DNA from: Nocardia sp. BMG51109
GTDB lineage: Bacteria > Actinomycetota > Actinomycetes > Mycobacteriales > Mycobacteriaceae
Direction of reading: 5' to 3'
Assembly (NCBI RefSeq): GCF_000526215.1
Contig: NZ_JAFQ01000004.1
Location: 2,046,001 to 2,110,000 of the forward strand
DNA: 64,000 bases
Shown: positions 7,966 through 17,121 of the stretch, in pieces
How the letters are laid out: every line of letters begins with the position of its first letter
Position numbering within the stretch: the first letter of the stretch is position 1
The notes under the pieces: model-generated
Database searches by the model: none
The model's input: only the letters and a program-made list of their open reading frames with translations
What the model was told of the DNA's origin: nothing
Made by a program: the position numbers and the translations under genes

Positions 7966-9515
7966 CAACCGAGGCCCGGCCGGAGACCGCTGCCGAGCGG
8001 CACTCCGGTAACGGGCACGAGCCGGCCGCCGACGCGCCGGAGCCGACCCCGAGACCGAGCCGGCTGCGCCGAGTGGAGCACTGGACAGGGCGCCGAATCG
8101 GCGCGGCCACGACCGTATTCCTCGTTCTCGCCGGTATTTTCGGCGTCGCGTGGGCGACGGTGACACCGCCGTTCTGGGGTCACGACGAGATCACCCAGTT
8201 CGGCCGGTCCTACCAGGTCGCGCACGGCGGCTTTCTGCCCGAACAGATCCCCGACGATCGCGGCGTCGCCTACGGCGGCGATATACCGCTGAGCGTCGAC
8301 GGGCTGATGGGCTATGCGTTCTACGACTACAACCGCCGGCCCGCCGAGCCGGAACCCATGGCCGCCGACCGCATCTCCTACGAGCTGCTCGAGTCGGCGC
8401 CGGTGACCACCGACGCCACCAAGAAGATGTGGTTCACCAACACCGCCGCCTACTCACCGATCCCGTATCTGCCCGCGGCCGCGGGCATCCGGCTGGCCGA
8501 GGTGTTCGACCTCGACGTGGGCGGCATGGTGCTGCTCACCCGGCTGGCGGGGCTGGCCGGCTATCTGGCCGTCGTCGGATTCGCGCTGTGGTCGCTGCGC
8601 GGCTACCGGGTGCAATGGCTGGCATTCGCGGTGGCGCTGCTGCCGATCGGGCTGTTCCAGGCCGGCACGGTTACCGCGGACACCCTGACCAACGCGCTGG
8701 CCGTACTGGTGTCCTGCCTGCTGGTGAAGGGATTGTTCCTGGGCGCCAAGCTGTCGCGCGTGGAGGTCGCGGTGACCCTCGCCGCGACCATCCTGCTCCC
8801 GCTGTGCAAGCCGACCTACGTGCTGCTGGCCATGCTGACGGTGCTGATCCCGGCCCGGCAGTACGGCTTCTCGAACCGGCTGCGCTGGATTCCGTGGTGT
8901 TTCGCGGCACTCGGCGCCGGCCTGTTCGCGGCCTGGATGAAGACCGCAGCACCGACCGGCGAGGGCATGGGCCTGATGCGCCCGCCCGAGCAGTGGCATG
9001 CGGTGCGCCCCGGCGATCAGCTGGAACAAATCCTGAGCCACCCCCCCGATTTCCTGAACATCTTCGTCGAGAGCATCTGGTTCCGGGATCAGCGCTGGTT
9101 CACGCAGTTCTTCGGTGAACTCGGTTTCGCCTACATCGACGTGCCGGCGGTCTCGGTGCTGGCCTGCCTGCTGGCCTTCACGGTGGGCCTGGGAATCGCC
9201 GAGCGGATGAGCGCGGATCGGCTGCGCACCTGGGTCGTCGCGCTCACCGTGCTGGCGAGCGTGGCGATGATCTATGTGACGCTGTACATGTCGTTCACGC
9301 CGGTCGGCTACTACTTCATCGACGGCGTGCAGGGCCGCTATTTCGTACCGCTGGCGATCGCCGCGTTCGCGGTGCTGCTGCGGTGGATGCCGTTGCGGCT
9401 GACCAACAGTCGCGGGACGACACCGTCGCGCGGCCCGGCGATCGTGATCGTGGTGGCGACGACCGTCGCGCTGGCCGCCGCGGTCGCCAAGTACGACTTC
9501 GCGGTCTGGGGCTGA
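7962..9515 (+). CDS. DUF2142 family polytopic membrane protein
   Basis: A 517-residue protein with about ten predicted membrane helices. A soluble N-terminus of about 50 residues and a large extracytoplasmic loop after the first helix (containing PPFWGHDEITQFGRSYQ) precede the membrane bundle. The motif GVQGRYFVPLAI near the C-terminus and the TADTLTNALAVLV segment are typical of DUF2142. Members have GT-C-like topology and occur in polysaccharide loci. With the coupled GtrB-like gene and the divergent GtrA it may be the transferase that moves a flipped lipid-linked sugar onto a wall polymer. That role is inference. Confidence 0.8.
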   Translation: MTTEARPETAAERHSGNGHEPAADAPEPTPRPSRLRRVEHWTGRRIGAATTVFLVLAGIFGVAWATVTPPFWGHDEITQFGRSYQVAHGGFLPEQIPDDRGVAYGGDIPLSVDGLMGYAFYDYNRRPAEPEPMAADRISYELLESAPVTTDATKKMWFTNTAAYSPIPYLPAAAGIRLAEVFDLDVGGMVLLTRLAGLAGYLAVVGFALWSLRGYRVQWLAFAVALLPIGLFQAGTVTADTLTNALAVLVSCLLVKGLFLGAKLSRVEVAVTLAATILLPLCKPTYVLLAMLTVLIPARQYGFSNRLRWIPWCFAALGAGLFAAWMKTAAPTGEGMGLMRPPEQWHAVRPGDQLEQILSHPPDFLNIFVESIWFRDQRWFTQFFGELGFAYIDVPAVSVLACLLAFTVGLGIAERMSADRLRTWVVALTVLASVAMIYVTLYMSFTPVGYYFIDGVQGRYFVPLAIAAFAVLLRWMPLRLTNSRGTTPSRGPAIVIVVATTVALAAAVAKYDFAVWG

Positions 9516-9518
9516 CGG

Positions 9519-10652
<1,134 letters not shown>

Positions 10653-10701
10653 TTACTCCTGAACGCAAATAAATACTTTATTACCAGGGGCTCCCTATTG
10701 G

Positions 10702-10717
10702 TGTGATGTTCATCACA
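10702..10717. promoter_or_regulatory. CRP/GlxR-type binding site
   Basis: TGTGATGTTCATCACA is a perfect match to the TGTGAN6TCACA consensus bound by Crp (Rv3676) in mycobacteria and GlxR in corynebacteria. It lies in the 411-nt gap between rmlB (start at 10520, minus) and the secreted-protein gene (start at 10932, plus), next to an AT-rich stretch at about 10665-10685. Either gene could be the target; the distances are about 180 and 215 nt. Confidence 0.7.
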
Positions 10718-10931
10718 TGACGTCGGTTTCGGCCGAATTCCTACAACCCGTCTCACCTGCGAAAACCACATCCGGACTGGATGTTTCCGAAACACTACCA
10801 ATCACAAGGCCACGGTGGTGAACAGAATTTGAACGAACGGTCACAGCAGGTTCACCGCTCGTTAGCTGCGCTCCATTTCTATACCTCTTGTCCCCACCGA
10901 ATCACTTCTCTCTACCGAGGTTCCAGTAAAA

Positions 10932-11639
10932 ATGCTGATGAGGAAATTCGCCGCGACGTCGGCTCTGTTGATCGCCGCGCTCGGCATCACCGCCGGTGCG
11001 GTCAATGCCGCCCCGGCCGCCGACGAGGGCGTCGTCAACTACCAGGCCACCCCCACCCAGGACGCGACCATCATCTCCACCGATGCCGGTTCGATGGACG
11101 TGGAGAATGGCGTCTTCAAGATCAAGGCTGCCAACGGAACCACCCTGGCCGGACAGGAACTGAACTTCCGCGTCGACGACTACGTGTTCCCGATCGCCGC
11201 CGACATCAACGGCCGCACCGCCACCCTGACCCCGCAGTTCGATCTGGCCCACGCGACCTACAGCCCGGTCGCGCTGCCGTTCGAGGACCAGGCCCCCTGG
11301 AAGACCCCGTACGACCGTGAGCAGGCCGCCTTCAACCGTCTGAAGGACACCATCTCCACCGGCGCCTCCATCGGCACCCTGGTCGGCGGCCTCGGCGGCG
11401 GCGCGATCGGCTGCGTCCTCGGCGGTATCGCGGGCGCGACGGTCGCCTCGGCGGCCATCATCGGCCTGTTCGGCGCCTTCATCCCGGCCGCCGCGATCGG
11501 CTGCCTCGGCGGCATCATCGCCATCGGTGCGCTCGGCACCCTGGCCGGTCAGTTGCTGATCACCGCGCCCGTCGCGATCGCGGCCGCGGCCCAGTACTTC
11601 ACGACCATCAACCAGCCGTTCAACCCGCCGGCCAAGTAA
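10932..11639 (+). CDS. Secreted protein with glycine-rich hydrophobic C-terminus
   Basis: A 235-residue protein with a clear signal peptide (basic MRK, hydrophobic core, cleavage near VNA-APAA at about residue 27). About 100 residues of soluble, probably beta-rich domain follow. A long Gly/Ala/Ile-rich hydrophobic region (about 140-225: two stretches with GGLGGGAIGCVLGGIAGA and a CLGG repeat) looks like a glycine-zipper membrane hairpin. I do not recognise a named family; such proteins are frequent in Nocardia. ATG 10932 is used; ATG 10938 is an alternative start closer to the basic n-region. GAGG lies 12 nt upstream. The upstream gap holds a CRP/GlxR site, and a strong terminator follows. 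Confidence 0.82.
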   Translation: MLMRKFAATSALLIAALGITAGAVNAAPAADEGVVNYQATPTQDATIISTDAGSMDVENGVFKIKAANGTTLAGQELNFRVDDYVFPIAADINGRTATLTPQFDLAHATYSPVALPFEDQAPWKTPYDREQAAFNRLKDTISTGASIGTLVGGLGGGAIGCVLGGIAGATVASAAIIGLFGAFIPAAAIGCLGGIIAIGALGTLAGQLLITAPVAIAAAAQYFTTINQPFNPPAK

Positions 11640-11667
11640 ACCGGTAGGCACCGCGCGGTTCTCGCCG

Positions 11668-11703
11668 GACACCCTCGTCCAGCCGGCACTGGACGGGGGT
11701 GTC
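11668..11703 (+). terminator. Strong hairpin after the secreted-protein gene
   Basis: A 15-bp stem (GACACCCTCGTCCAG against CTGGACGGGGGTGTC, one G-T wobble) closes a 6-nt loop 28 nt after the stop codon. There is no T-run, as is common in high-GC actinobacteria. It separates this gene from the minus-strand esterase. Confidence 0.75.
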
Positions 11704-11836
11704 GTCGTATCCGGGTCCTCACGGCATTGGGTCTTCACGCCGGTCGTGTTCGACCCCTTGGCCGCCAGTCGTGTTCGGGCACAAGCCACCCGGGGCAGTC
11801 GGCACCCGCCTCGACAGCTCACCCCGGGCCGGCCGG

Positions 11837-12832
11837 TCAGGCCGAGCGCGCCACCGGCTCGGCCGCGATGCGGGACCGCACGAAGCGGGCCACCCGGCCG
11901 AGCGCCGCGCGGCTCTCCGGCAGGTTCGGCAGGATGCTCGTGAACGCGTGCACCTGGCCGCGCCACAGCTCCAGGGTGTTCGGCACCCCGGCCGCGGTCA
12001 GCCGGCGTGCCATGAGTTCGCTGTCGTAGCGCAGCACCTCGTCCTCGCCGACGACCAGCAGGGCCGGCGGCAGACCGGCCAGCGCGCCGTTGACCGGGGA
12101 GAGTTCGTCGGCGCGGTCGGCGGCGCCGTACCGGGCCATCCGGCCCAGCGCCGCCAGCCCGATGTAGGCGTCGCGATCGACGTTCATGTAGTCCAGCTTG
12201 GCCGCGCGGTCGAGGTCCAGCGCCGCGGACAGCCCGACCAGGCCGGCGGGCGCGCGCAGTCCGGCCTCGACCGCCCGCAGCGCGGTCGCGAAGGTGAGGA
12301 AGCCGCCGGCGGAATCGCCGCCGAAGACGATCCGGGACGGATCGACGCCGTGGCCCAGCAGCCACCGGTAGGCGGTCAGGCAGTCGTCGATCGAGCCGTC
12401 TATCGGGGTGTCCGGCAGTTGCCGGTAGTCCACGTTCAGCACCGGCAGGCCGGTGCGGCGGGCCAGGGCGGCGGCGACGGGGCGGTGCGAGTCCAGGCCG
12501 CACAGGAAGAAGGCGCCGCCGTGCATGTACATGACGACACCGTCGCGCAACGCCCGCCGGGCGCCGGCCGGGCGGATGATCTCCATGCGAAATCCGCTGA
12601 GCCGCACCTGCTCCCGCTCCACACCGGACGGGCCCGGGCGCAACCGCGCCAGACCGTCGACGACGGTGCTCGCGACCGGCATGGTCAGCGGGGTGATCGG
12701 ATAGTGCCGGACGACCGGCCGGACCACACCGCGGCACGCCAGCCACAGCGCCCGGGACGGCAGGCTGCCGCCGCCGGGATTCACGACAACGCCCGGCCCG
12801 CTCGCGGGTTCGCCGACTCGGATCGCCACCAT
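11837..12832 (-). CDS. Alpha/beta hydrolase (HSL-family esterase)
   Basis: A 331-residue hydrolase of the hormone-sensitive-lipase family. The oxyanion motif is MYMHGGAFF (about 100-108), the nucleophile lies in GDSAGG (about 173-178), the acid is in the GEDEVLRYD segment and the base is the His of GQVHAF. It should hydrolyse short- or medium-chain acyl esters in the cytosol; the natural substrate is unknown. It sits between rmlB and rmlA, divergent from rmlA, with no obvious link to rhamnose synthesis. ATG 12832 has AGGT-rich sequence upstream. Confidence 0.87.
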   Translation of the reverse strand: MVAIRVGEPASGPGVVVNPGGGSLPSRALWLACRGVVRPVVRHYPITPLTMPVASTVVDGLARLRPGPSGVEREQVRLSGFRMEIIRPAGARRALRDGVVMYMHGGAFFLCGLDSHRPVAAALARRTGLPVLNVDYRQLPDTPIDGSIDDCLTAYRWLLGHGVDPSRIVFGGDSAGGFLTFATALRAVEAGLRAPAGLVGLSAALDLDRAAKLDYMNVDRDAYIGLAALGRMARYGAADRADELSPVNGALAGLPPALLVVGEDEVLRYDSELMARRLTAAGVPNTLELWRGQVHAFTSILPNLPESRAALGRVARFVRSRIAAEPVARSA

Positions 12833-13058
12833 CGCGCACCTACCTCACTCCGGGCGCGCCGTGCTGACAGCCGAGATCCGGCGGCGAGCTGTCGGCGCTG
12901 ACATCCCACACGGTGTCATTTCAGAACACCACGTGAACCTCACCTGCGCAACTATTTGTCGCTCGGTCGAATATCGGGTGCACGCTCGTGATCGTTTCCC
13001 CGGCCGGGCCCGGAACCTCGCCGCGCCCGGGCGGCGCACGGATGGCAGACTGCCTGCC

Positions 13059-13964
13059 ATGCGCGGAATCATCCTGGCCGGCGGCACCGGGTCACGGCTG
13101 CATCCGATCACGCGCGGGGTGAGCAAACAGCTGGTTCCGGTGTACGACAAGCCGATGGTGTACTACCCGCTGTCGACGCTCATGCTGGCCGGCATCCGGG
13201 ACGTCCTCGTCATCACCACGCCCGAGGACGCCGGCGCGTTCGGGCGGCTGCTGGGCGACGGCTCGCAGTTCGGGCTGTCGATCGACTACGTGGTGCAACC
13301 CGAACCGGACGGGCTGGCGCGCGCCTTCGTGCTCGGGGCCGGCCACATCGGCACCGATACGGCGGCACTGGTGCTGGGCGACAACATCTTTCACGGTCCC
13401 GGCCTGGGCACCCGGCTGCGCCGCTTCGACGGTGTGCGCGGCGGCGCGGTGTTCGCCTACCGAGTCTCCGACCCGAGCGCCTACGGCGTCATCGAATTCG
13501 CCGACGGCAGGGCGATCTCCATCGAGGAGAAGCCGAAGCTGCCGCGGTCCAACTACGCCATCCCGGGCCTGTACTTCTACGACAACGACGTCGTCGAGAT
13601 CGCCCGCGACCTGCGGCCGTCGGCGCGCGGCGAATACGAGATCACCGATATCAACCGGACCTACCTGGAGCAGGGCCGGCTGTCGGTGGAGGTGCTGGCC
13701 CGCGGCACCGCGTGGCTGGACACCGGCACCTTCGACTCGCTGCTGGACGCCGCCAACTACGTGCGCACGGTCGAGGAGCGGCAGGGCCTGAAGATCGGCG
13801 CGCCGGAGGAGGTGGCCTGGCGCATGGGCTTCATCGATGACGAGCAGCTGTGCCGGCTGGCCGAGCCGCTCGTCCGGTCCGGTTACGGGAGATACCTGCT
13901 CGGGCTGCTCGAGCACGGGCTCGACTACGACGGGGCCGAGCGGGGCGGGACCGACCACCGATGA
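13059..13964 (+). CDS. rmlA: Glucose-1-phosphate thymidylyltransferase RmlA
   Basis: Makes dTDP-glucose from glucose-1-phosphate and dTTP, the first committed step of dTDP-rhamnose synthesis. The 301-residue protein starts with the nucleotidyltransferase signature [16 protein letters not shown], followed by [20 protein letters not shown] (metal-binding Asp), EEKPK and [13 protein letters not shown]. Length and motifs match family members. ATG 13059 begins at the conserved N-terminus; no Shine-Dalgarno is present and CAGACT lies 7 nt upstream, a weak leaderless candidate. The stop overlaps the rmlC start (ATGA), so the two are coupled. Confidence 0.94.
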   Translation: MRGIILAGGTGSRLHPITRGVSKQLVPVYDKPMVYYPLSTLMLAGIRDVLVITTPEDAGAFGRLLGDGSQFGLSIDYVVQPEPDGLARAFVLGAGHIGTDTAALVLGDNIFHGPGLGTRLRRFDGVRGGAVFAYRVSDPSAYGVIEFADGRAISIEEKPKLPRSNYAIPGLYFYDNDVVEIARDLRPSARGEYEITDINRTYLEQGRLSVEVLARGTAWLDTGTFDSLLDAANYVRTVEERQGLKIGAPEEVAWRMGFIDDEQLCRLAEPLVRSGYGRYLLGLLEHGLDYDGAERGGTDHR

Positions 13965-14527
13965 GCATGCGGATCCGGGAGTTGTCCGTCCCCGGCGCAT
14001 GGGAGTTCACGCCCACGCTGCGCGGCGACGAGCGCGGGGTGTTCGCCGAATCGTTCAAGGCCTCGGAGTTCGAGAAGGCGGTCGGCCGCCCGTTCGACCT
14101 GTTGCAGGTGAACACCTCCACGTCCGCCGCCGGCGTGCTGCGCGGGATCCACTACACCGAGGACCCGCCCGGCCAGGCCAAGTACGTGACCTGCGCGCGC
14201 GGCGCATTCCTCGATGTCGTGGTGGATCTGCGCCCCGGTTCGCCGACCTTCGGCGCCTGGGACACCGTGCTCATCGACGATGTGCACCGGCGCTCGGTAT
14301 TCGTCTCCGAGGGGCTGGGGCACGCGCTGCTGTCGCTGGCGGACGAATCCACCGCCATGTACCTGTGCTCGCTGGAATACGCGCCCGAATTCGACCGGGA
14401 CCTGGACGCTTTCGACCCCGAGCTGAGCATCGACTGGCCGACGGTGGGGCGCGACGGCCGGCCGTTGACGTTCGCCCGCTCGGCGAAGGATGCCGCGGCG
14501 CCCACCCTGCGCGACCTGCACGGCTGA
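13961..14527 (+). CDS. rmlC: dTDP-4-dehydrorhamnose 3,5-epimerase RmlC
   Basis: Epimerises dTDP-4-keto-6-deoxyglucose at C3 and C5, the third step of dTDP-rhamnose synthesis. The 188-residue cupin has the family features [16 protein letters not shown] (catalytic His), [18 protein letters not shown] (with the catalytic Asp) and the [12 protein letters not shown] strand. ATG 13961 overlaps the rmlA stop by four bases. The fourth enzyme, RmlD, is not in the window, so the pathway is completed elsewhere. Confidence 0.93.
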   Translation: MSMRIRELSVPGAWEFTPTLRGDERGVFAESFKASEFEKAVGRPFDLLQVNTSTSAAGVLRGIHYTEDPPGQAKYVTCARGAFLDVVVDLRPGSPTFGAWDTVLIDDVHRRSVFVSEGLGHALLSLADESTAMYLCSLEYAPEFDRDLDAFDPELSIDWPTVGRDGRPLTFARSAKDAAAPTLRDLHG

Positions 14528-14533
14528 TCCGGG

Positions 14534-14592
14534 GCAGCGACTCACAGCGCCCGCAGGCGCGGCAACGACTCACAGCGCGGCAACGGGCTCAG
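14534..14592. repeat. 18-19-nt repeats spanning the stop codon of the HTH gene
   Basis: Read on the minus strand, GCCGCGCTCTGAGCCCGTT holds the TGA stop codon of the regulator gene. It is followed by GCCGCGCTGTGAGTCGTT and a third, interrupted copy, so the stop-codon context has been duplicated downstream. The space between rmlC and the regulator is only 61 nt and is almost all repeat. Confidence 0.6.
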
Positions 14593-15461
14593 AGCGCGGC
14601 CAGTGCGTCGTCGATCGCCGCCCGCGCATCCGACGACGCCGCCGTGATGTTGGCGAAAGCCGTACGGTACCGGTCGATCTCGTGGTCCTTGTCGAAAAAT
14701 GTGGAGCCGGTGAAGGTTTCGACGTACACCACCGGCGGCTCCCGCAGATCGCTTGCGGCATCGGGGAATTCGAGCAGAACGAACCGGCCGGACTCCATCC
14801 CGTCGTGATAGGCGCAGTCGGCGGGCACCACCCGGAGGTCGACGTTCGGCAGCTCGCCCATGCGGCGCAGGTGATCGAGCTGGGCGGCGTGCACCTCGGC
14901 ACCGCCGATCCGATGCCGCAGCAGCGCCTCGCCGAGCACCGCCAGCAGCCGGGGCGGCGCCTGCGCGCGGGTGAGCACGGCCTGCCGGGCCGCCCGGAAC
15001 GCCACCCGGCGATCCAGCTCCCGCGGCGACATCTCCGGCCGCGCCCCGGCCAGCACCGCCCGGGTGTACTCCTCGGTCTGCAGCAGGCCGGGAACCAGCT
15101 CGTTCTCGAAGGTCGACAGCCGCTCGGCCGCCTCCTCCAGGCCGATGTAGACCTCGAAGCCCTCGCCGATCACGTCGTTGTACTCGGTCCACCAGCCGCG
15201 CGCCTTGGTTTCCCGGGCCAGCGCGGTGAGCGGTTCGACGAGCTCCTGCGGCGCGCCGTAGATCTTGCACATGGCCTCGACGTCCAGGCCACGCAGCGAG
15301 GTCTGCCCGGTCTCGATCCGCCAGATCTTGGCCTCCGACCACTCCAGCCGCTGCGCCGCCACGCGCGTCGTCATGCGGGCGCGATTGCGCAGCTCACGAA
15401 GCCGCCGCCCGAGCTGCCGACGGGGCATGGTCGAGCCGGTGATCCCGTGCGGTAGAGACAT
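14589..15461 (-). CDS. XRE-type HTH / DUF5753 transcriptional regulator
   Basis: A 290-residue protein with an N-terminal helix-turn-helix (about 15-75: RLRELRNRARMTTRVAAQRL and a recognition-helix-like EAKIWRIE). A DUF5753 (Scr1-like) sensor domain follows (about 100-285), with typical FENELVPGLLQTEEYTRAV and YVETFTG segments. These regulators are numerous in actinomycetes and often pair with small DUF397 proteins; no DUF397 gene is visible here. ATG 15461 has a strong GGAGGGGG upstream. Targets are unknown. Confidence 0.88.
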   Translation of the reverse strand: MSLPHGITGSTMPRRQLGRRLRELRNRARMTTRVAAQRLEWSEAKIWRIETGQTSLRGLDVEAMCKIYGAPQELVEPLTALARETKARGWWTEYNDVIGEGFEVYIGLEEAAERLSTFENELVPGLLQTEEYTRAVLAGARPEMSPRELDRRVAFRAARQAVLTRAQAPPRLLAVLGEALLRHRIGGAEVHAAQLDHLRRMGELPNVDLRVVPADCAYHDGMESGRFVLLEFPDAASDLREPPVVYVETFTGSTFFDKDHEIDRYRTAFANITAASSDARAAIDDALAAL

Positions 15462-15653
15462 TTTCCCCCTCCCGTCCCGTGCGCCGATCGTATTCGCTCA
15501 CCACAGCCCGCCGAGCGGCACGACTCACGCACGCCCGGATCGAAACTGGACACGCGATCGGATTGTTGCACAACCGAACCACCCCGGGAAGCGGGTTCCG
15601 CCAACGTATTACCGACGGGTACGGTTGAGCCGCCACCCGGGCAACCCCTCGGC

Positions 15654-16214
15654 TCATTTCCGCGCCGGCCGTCGCCGGAACCGCCAGAACTGCACGGCGC
15701 GAACGTCTTCGGAGAGTTGATTGACCGGCTCGGCCACATCCGACAGCGCCTGGAACAGGTCGTCGGCCAGATCGTTGATGTGCTCGACCCGATCGGCCAG
15801 CCGCGAGGCGTTCACCAGGAACTCCAGCGCCAGCCGCACCGAGGCCGCGATGGTCAGACCCAGCGGCACCGCCACCAGCACCGCGAACACCAGCCCCAGC
15901 GGCATCGAGACGTGCCAGAGCAGCACGGTCAGCGCCGTCGGCACGCCACAGGCGAACGCCAGGCCGAGAATGTACGCCAGCGGGAGCAGGGTGCGCGTCG
16001 ACCGGCGGCGGAACCGCACGTCCAGCAGGGCCCGCAGGGCCGCGACGGCCCACGCACCGAATGCGCCCGGACTACCGAACGGCTCGGCGGGCTCGGCGTC
16101 CGCACGGTGCTCGCCGAGCGAGCGCGGCAGCCCCCGAGCGGAATCGTCCCAGGTGATCGGGTGGGGCGCGGCCCCGATATCATTCGGCCCGCGCCCGGCA
16201 GGCTCGTCGGTCAT
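15654..16214 (-). CDS. DUF4282-type small membrane protein
   Basis: A 186-residue protein. A soluble N-terminus (about 1-65, Pro/Asp/Arg-rich) leads to a segment with LRALLDVRFRRRSTRTLLPLAYILGL, two membrane helices (about 80-105 and 110-135) and an amphipathic helical tail with ASRLADRVEHINDLADDLF. The helix pair after a short basic LDxRF motif is typical of DUF4282 proteins of unknown function. ATG 16214 (MTDEPAGRG) has GAGAGGA about 8 nt upstream; longer upstream frames are not credible. It is followed at 193 nt by the HTH gene on the same strand. Confidence 0.72.
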   Translation of the reverse strand: MTDEPAGRGPNDIGAAPHPITWDDSARGLPRSLGEHRADAEPAEPFGSPGAFGAWAVAALRALLDVRFRRRSTRTLLPLAYILGLAFACGVPTALTVLLWHVSMPLGLVFAVLVAVPLGLTIAASVRLALEFLVNASRLADRVEHINDLADDLFQALSDVAEPVNQLSEDVRAVQFWRFRRRPARK

Positions 16215-16512
16215 ACGCCGATCCTCTCCCGCCCGCGGCCCACCGGCAACGGCGAATCCCAAGGGTTTTCTTGGGAAACTTTCAGCCGCAACATCTTCGA
16301 TGGACGAGTGCGAATCCGATCGTGGGGCCCGGGCCGGCAACGGAACCGAGGACCACAGACAATAGCCGGACGTAATCAAAAGGTGATCTTGTGATGAATT
16401 CGACGGAGGGCAAGAAAGTTTCGCGAACGTGTAACACCTCGTCCCACGAGGCCCGATACGTCCCATGAACACCGAAGCAGGACCCAGATCTACCCGGGGA
16501 ATGGAGAAGACA

Positions 16513-16998
16513 GTGCGTACGACGTTTCCGACTTCCGTCTCGGCGGCCGACGTGGCCGCCAGCGCGCAGGACTACATCCGGCGCGGTTGGACGGTCGCTG
16601 AAACGGCCAACGGCATCTGCCTGATCACCGACGAGAACGTATCCGGCATCGAGGTGACCGGTGAGCTCGCGGCGACTGTGCGCCGATTCCTGCGGGCGAA
16701 CAACCTGTCCGGTCCGGTGATCGAGATCCCGGGCGCCGAGCGCCGCGAGATCCACCTGGTCACCGGCGTCCGCAAGGCGGAGCGGGCACTCGAGGCGCTG
16801 CGCGCGTCCGGTGTCACCGTCTACACCGACGGGGCCGGCATTCCGCTGCCGCCCACGCAGCTGTCGGCCGGATCGGCGTGCTGGGGTGTCGCGCCGGGCG
16901 AGGCCCGCTGGGTGCCGCCGGTGGTCGCGATCGCCGCCGCCGTGCGCGCGGCGCGGTCGCGGCGGCGCAGGTCGGGGATCGCCCGTTTGGCCAGCTGA
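16513..16998 (+). CDS. Small primase-polymerase-like protein, function unknown
   Basis: About 161 residues from GTG 16513, which has GGAGA 5 nt upstream; ATG 16501 is an in-frame alternative. Segments such as YIRRGWTVAETANGICLITDE, IHLVTG and VTVYTDGAGIPLPPTQ, arranged through the chain, recall the N-terminal bifunctional primase-polymerase fold found in stand-alone actinobacterial proteins. The acidic metal-binding residues expected of an active enzyme are not obvious, so it may be a degenerate, regulatory member. The C-terminus is a basic Arg-rich tail. The resemblance is by eye and weak. A strong terminator follows. Confidence 0.55.
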   Translation: MRTTFPTSVSAADVAASAQDYIRRGWTVAETANGICLITDENVSGIEVTGELAATVRRFLRANNLSGPVIEIPGAERREIHLVTGVRKAERALEALRASGVTVYTDGAGIPLPPTQLSAGSACWGVAPGEARWVPPVVAIAAAVRAARSRRRRSGIARLAS

Positions 16999-17045
16999 AC
17001 GAGAGTCGTCCGAGCGGGGGCACCGCCGGAACGAAGGAACCGGAG

Positions 17046-17073
17046 ACCGCGGGAACCGAACGGTTCCCGCGGT
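17046..17073 (+). terminator. Intrinsic terminator with T-run
   Basis: A perfect 12-bp stem (ACCGCGGGAACC against GGTTCCCGCGGT) with a GAAC loop, followed directly by TTT. It lies 48 nt after the stop codon of the small primase-polymerase-like gene and 49 nt before the molybdopterin oxidoreductase. Confidence 0.85.
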
Positions 17074-17121
17074 TTTCGCGTGTACGGCGCACGTGTCGGT
17101 GCCCGGGGTGATGATGGTGGT

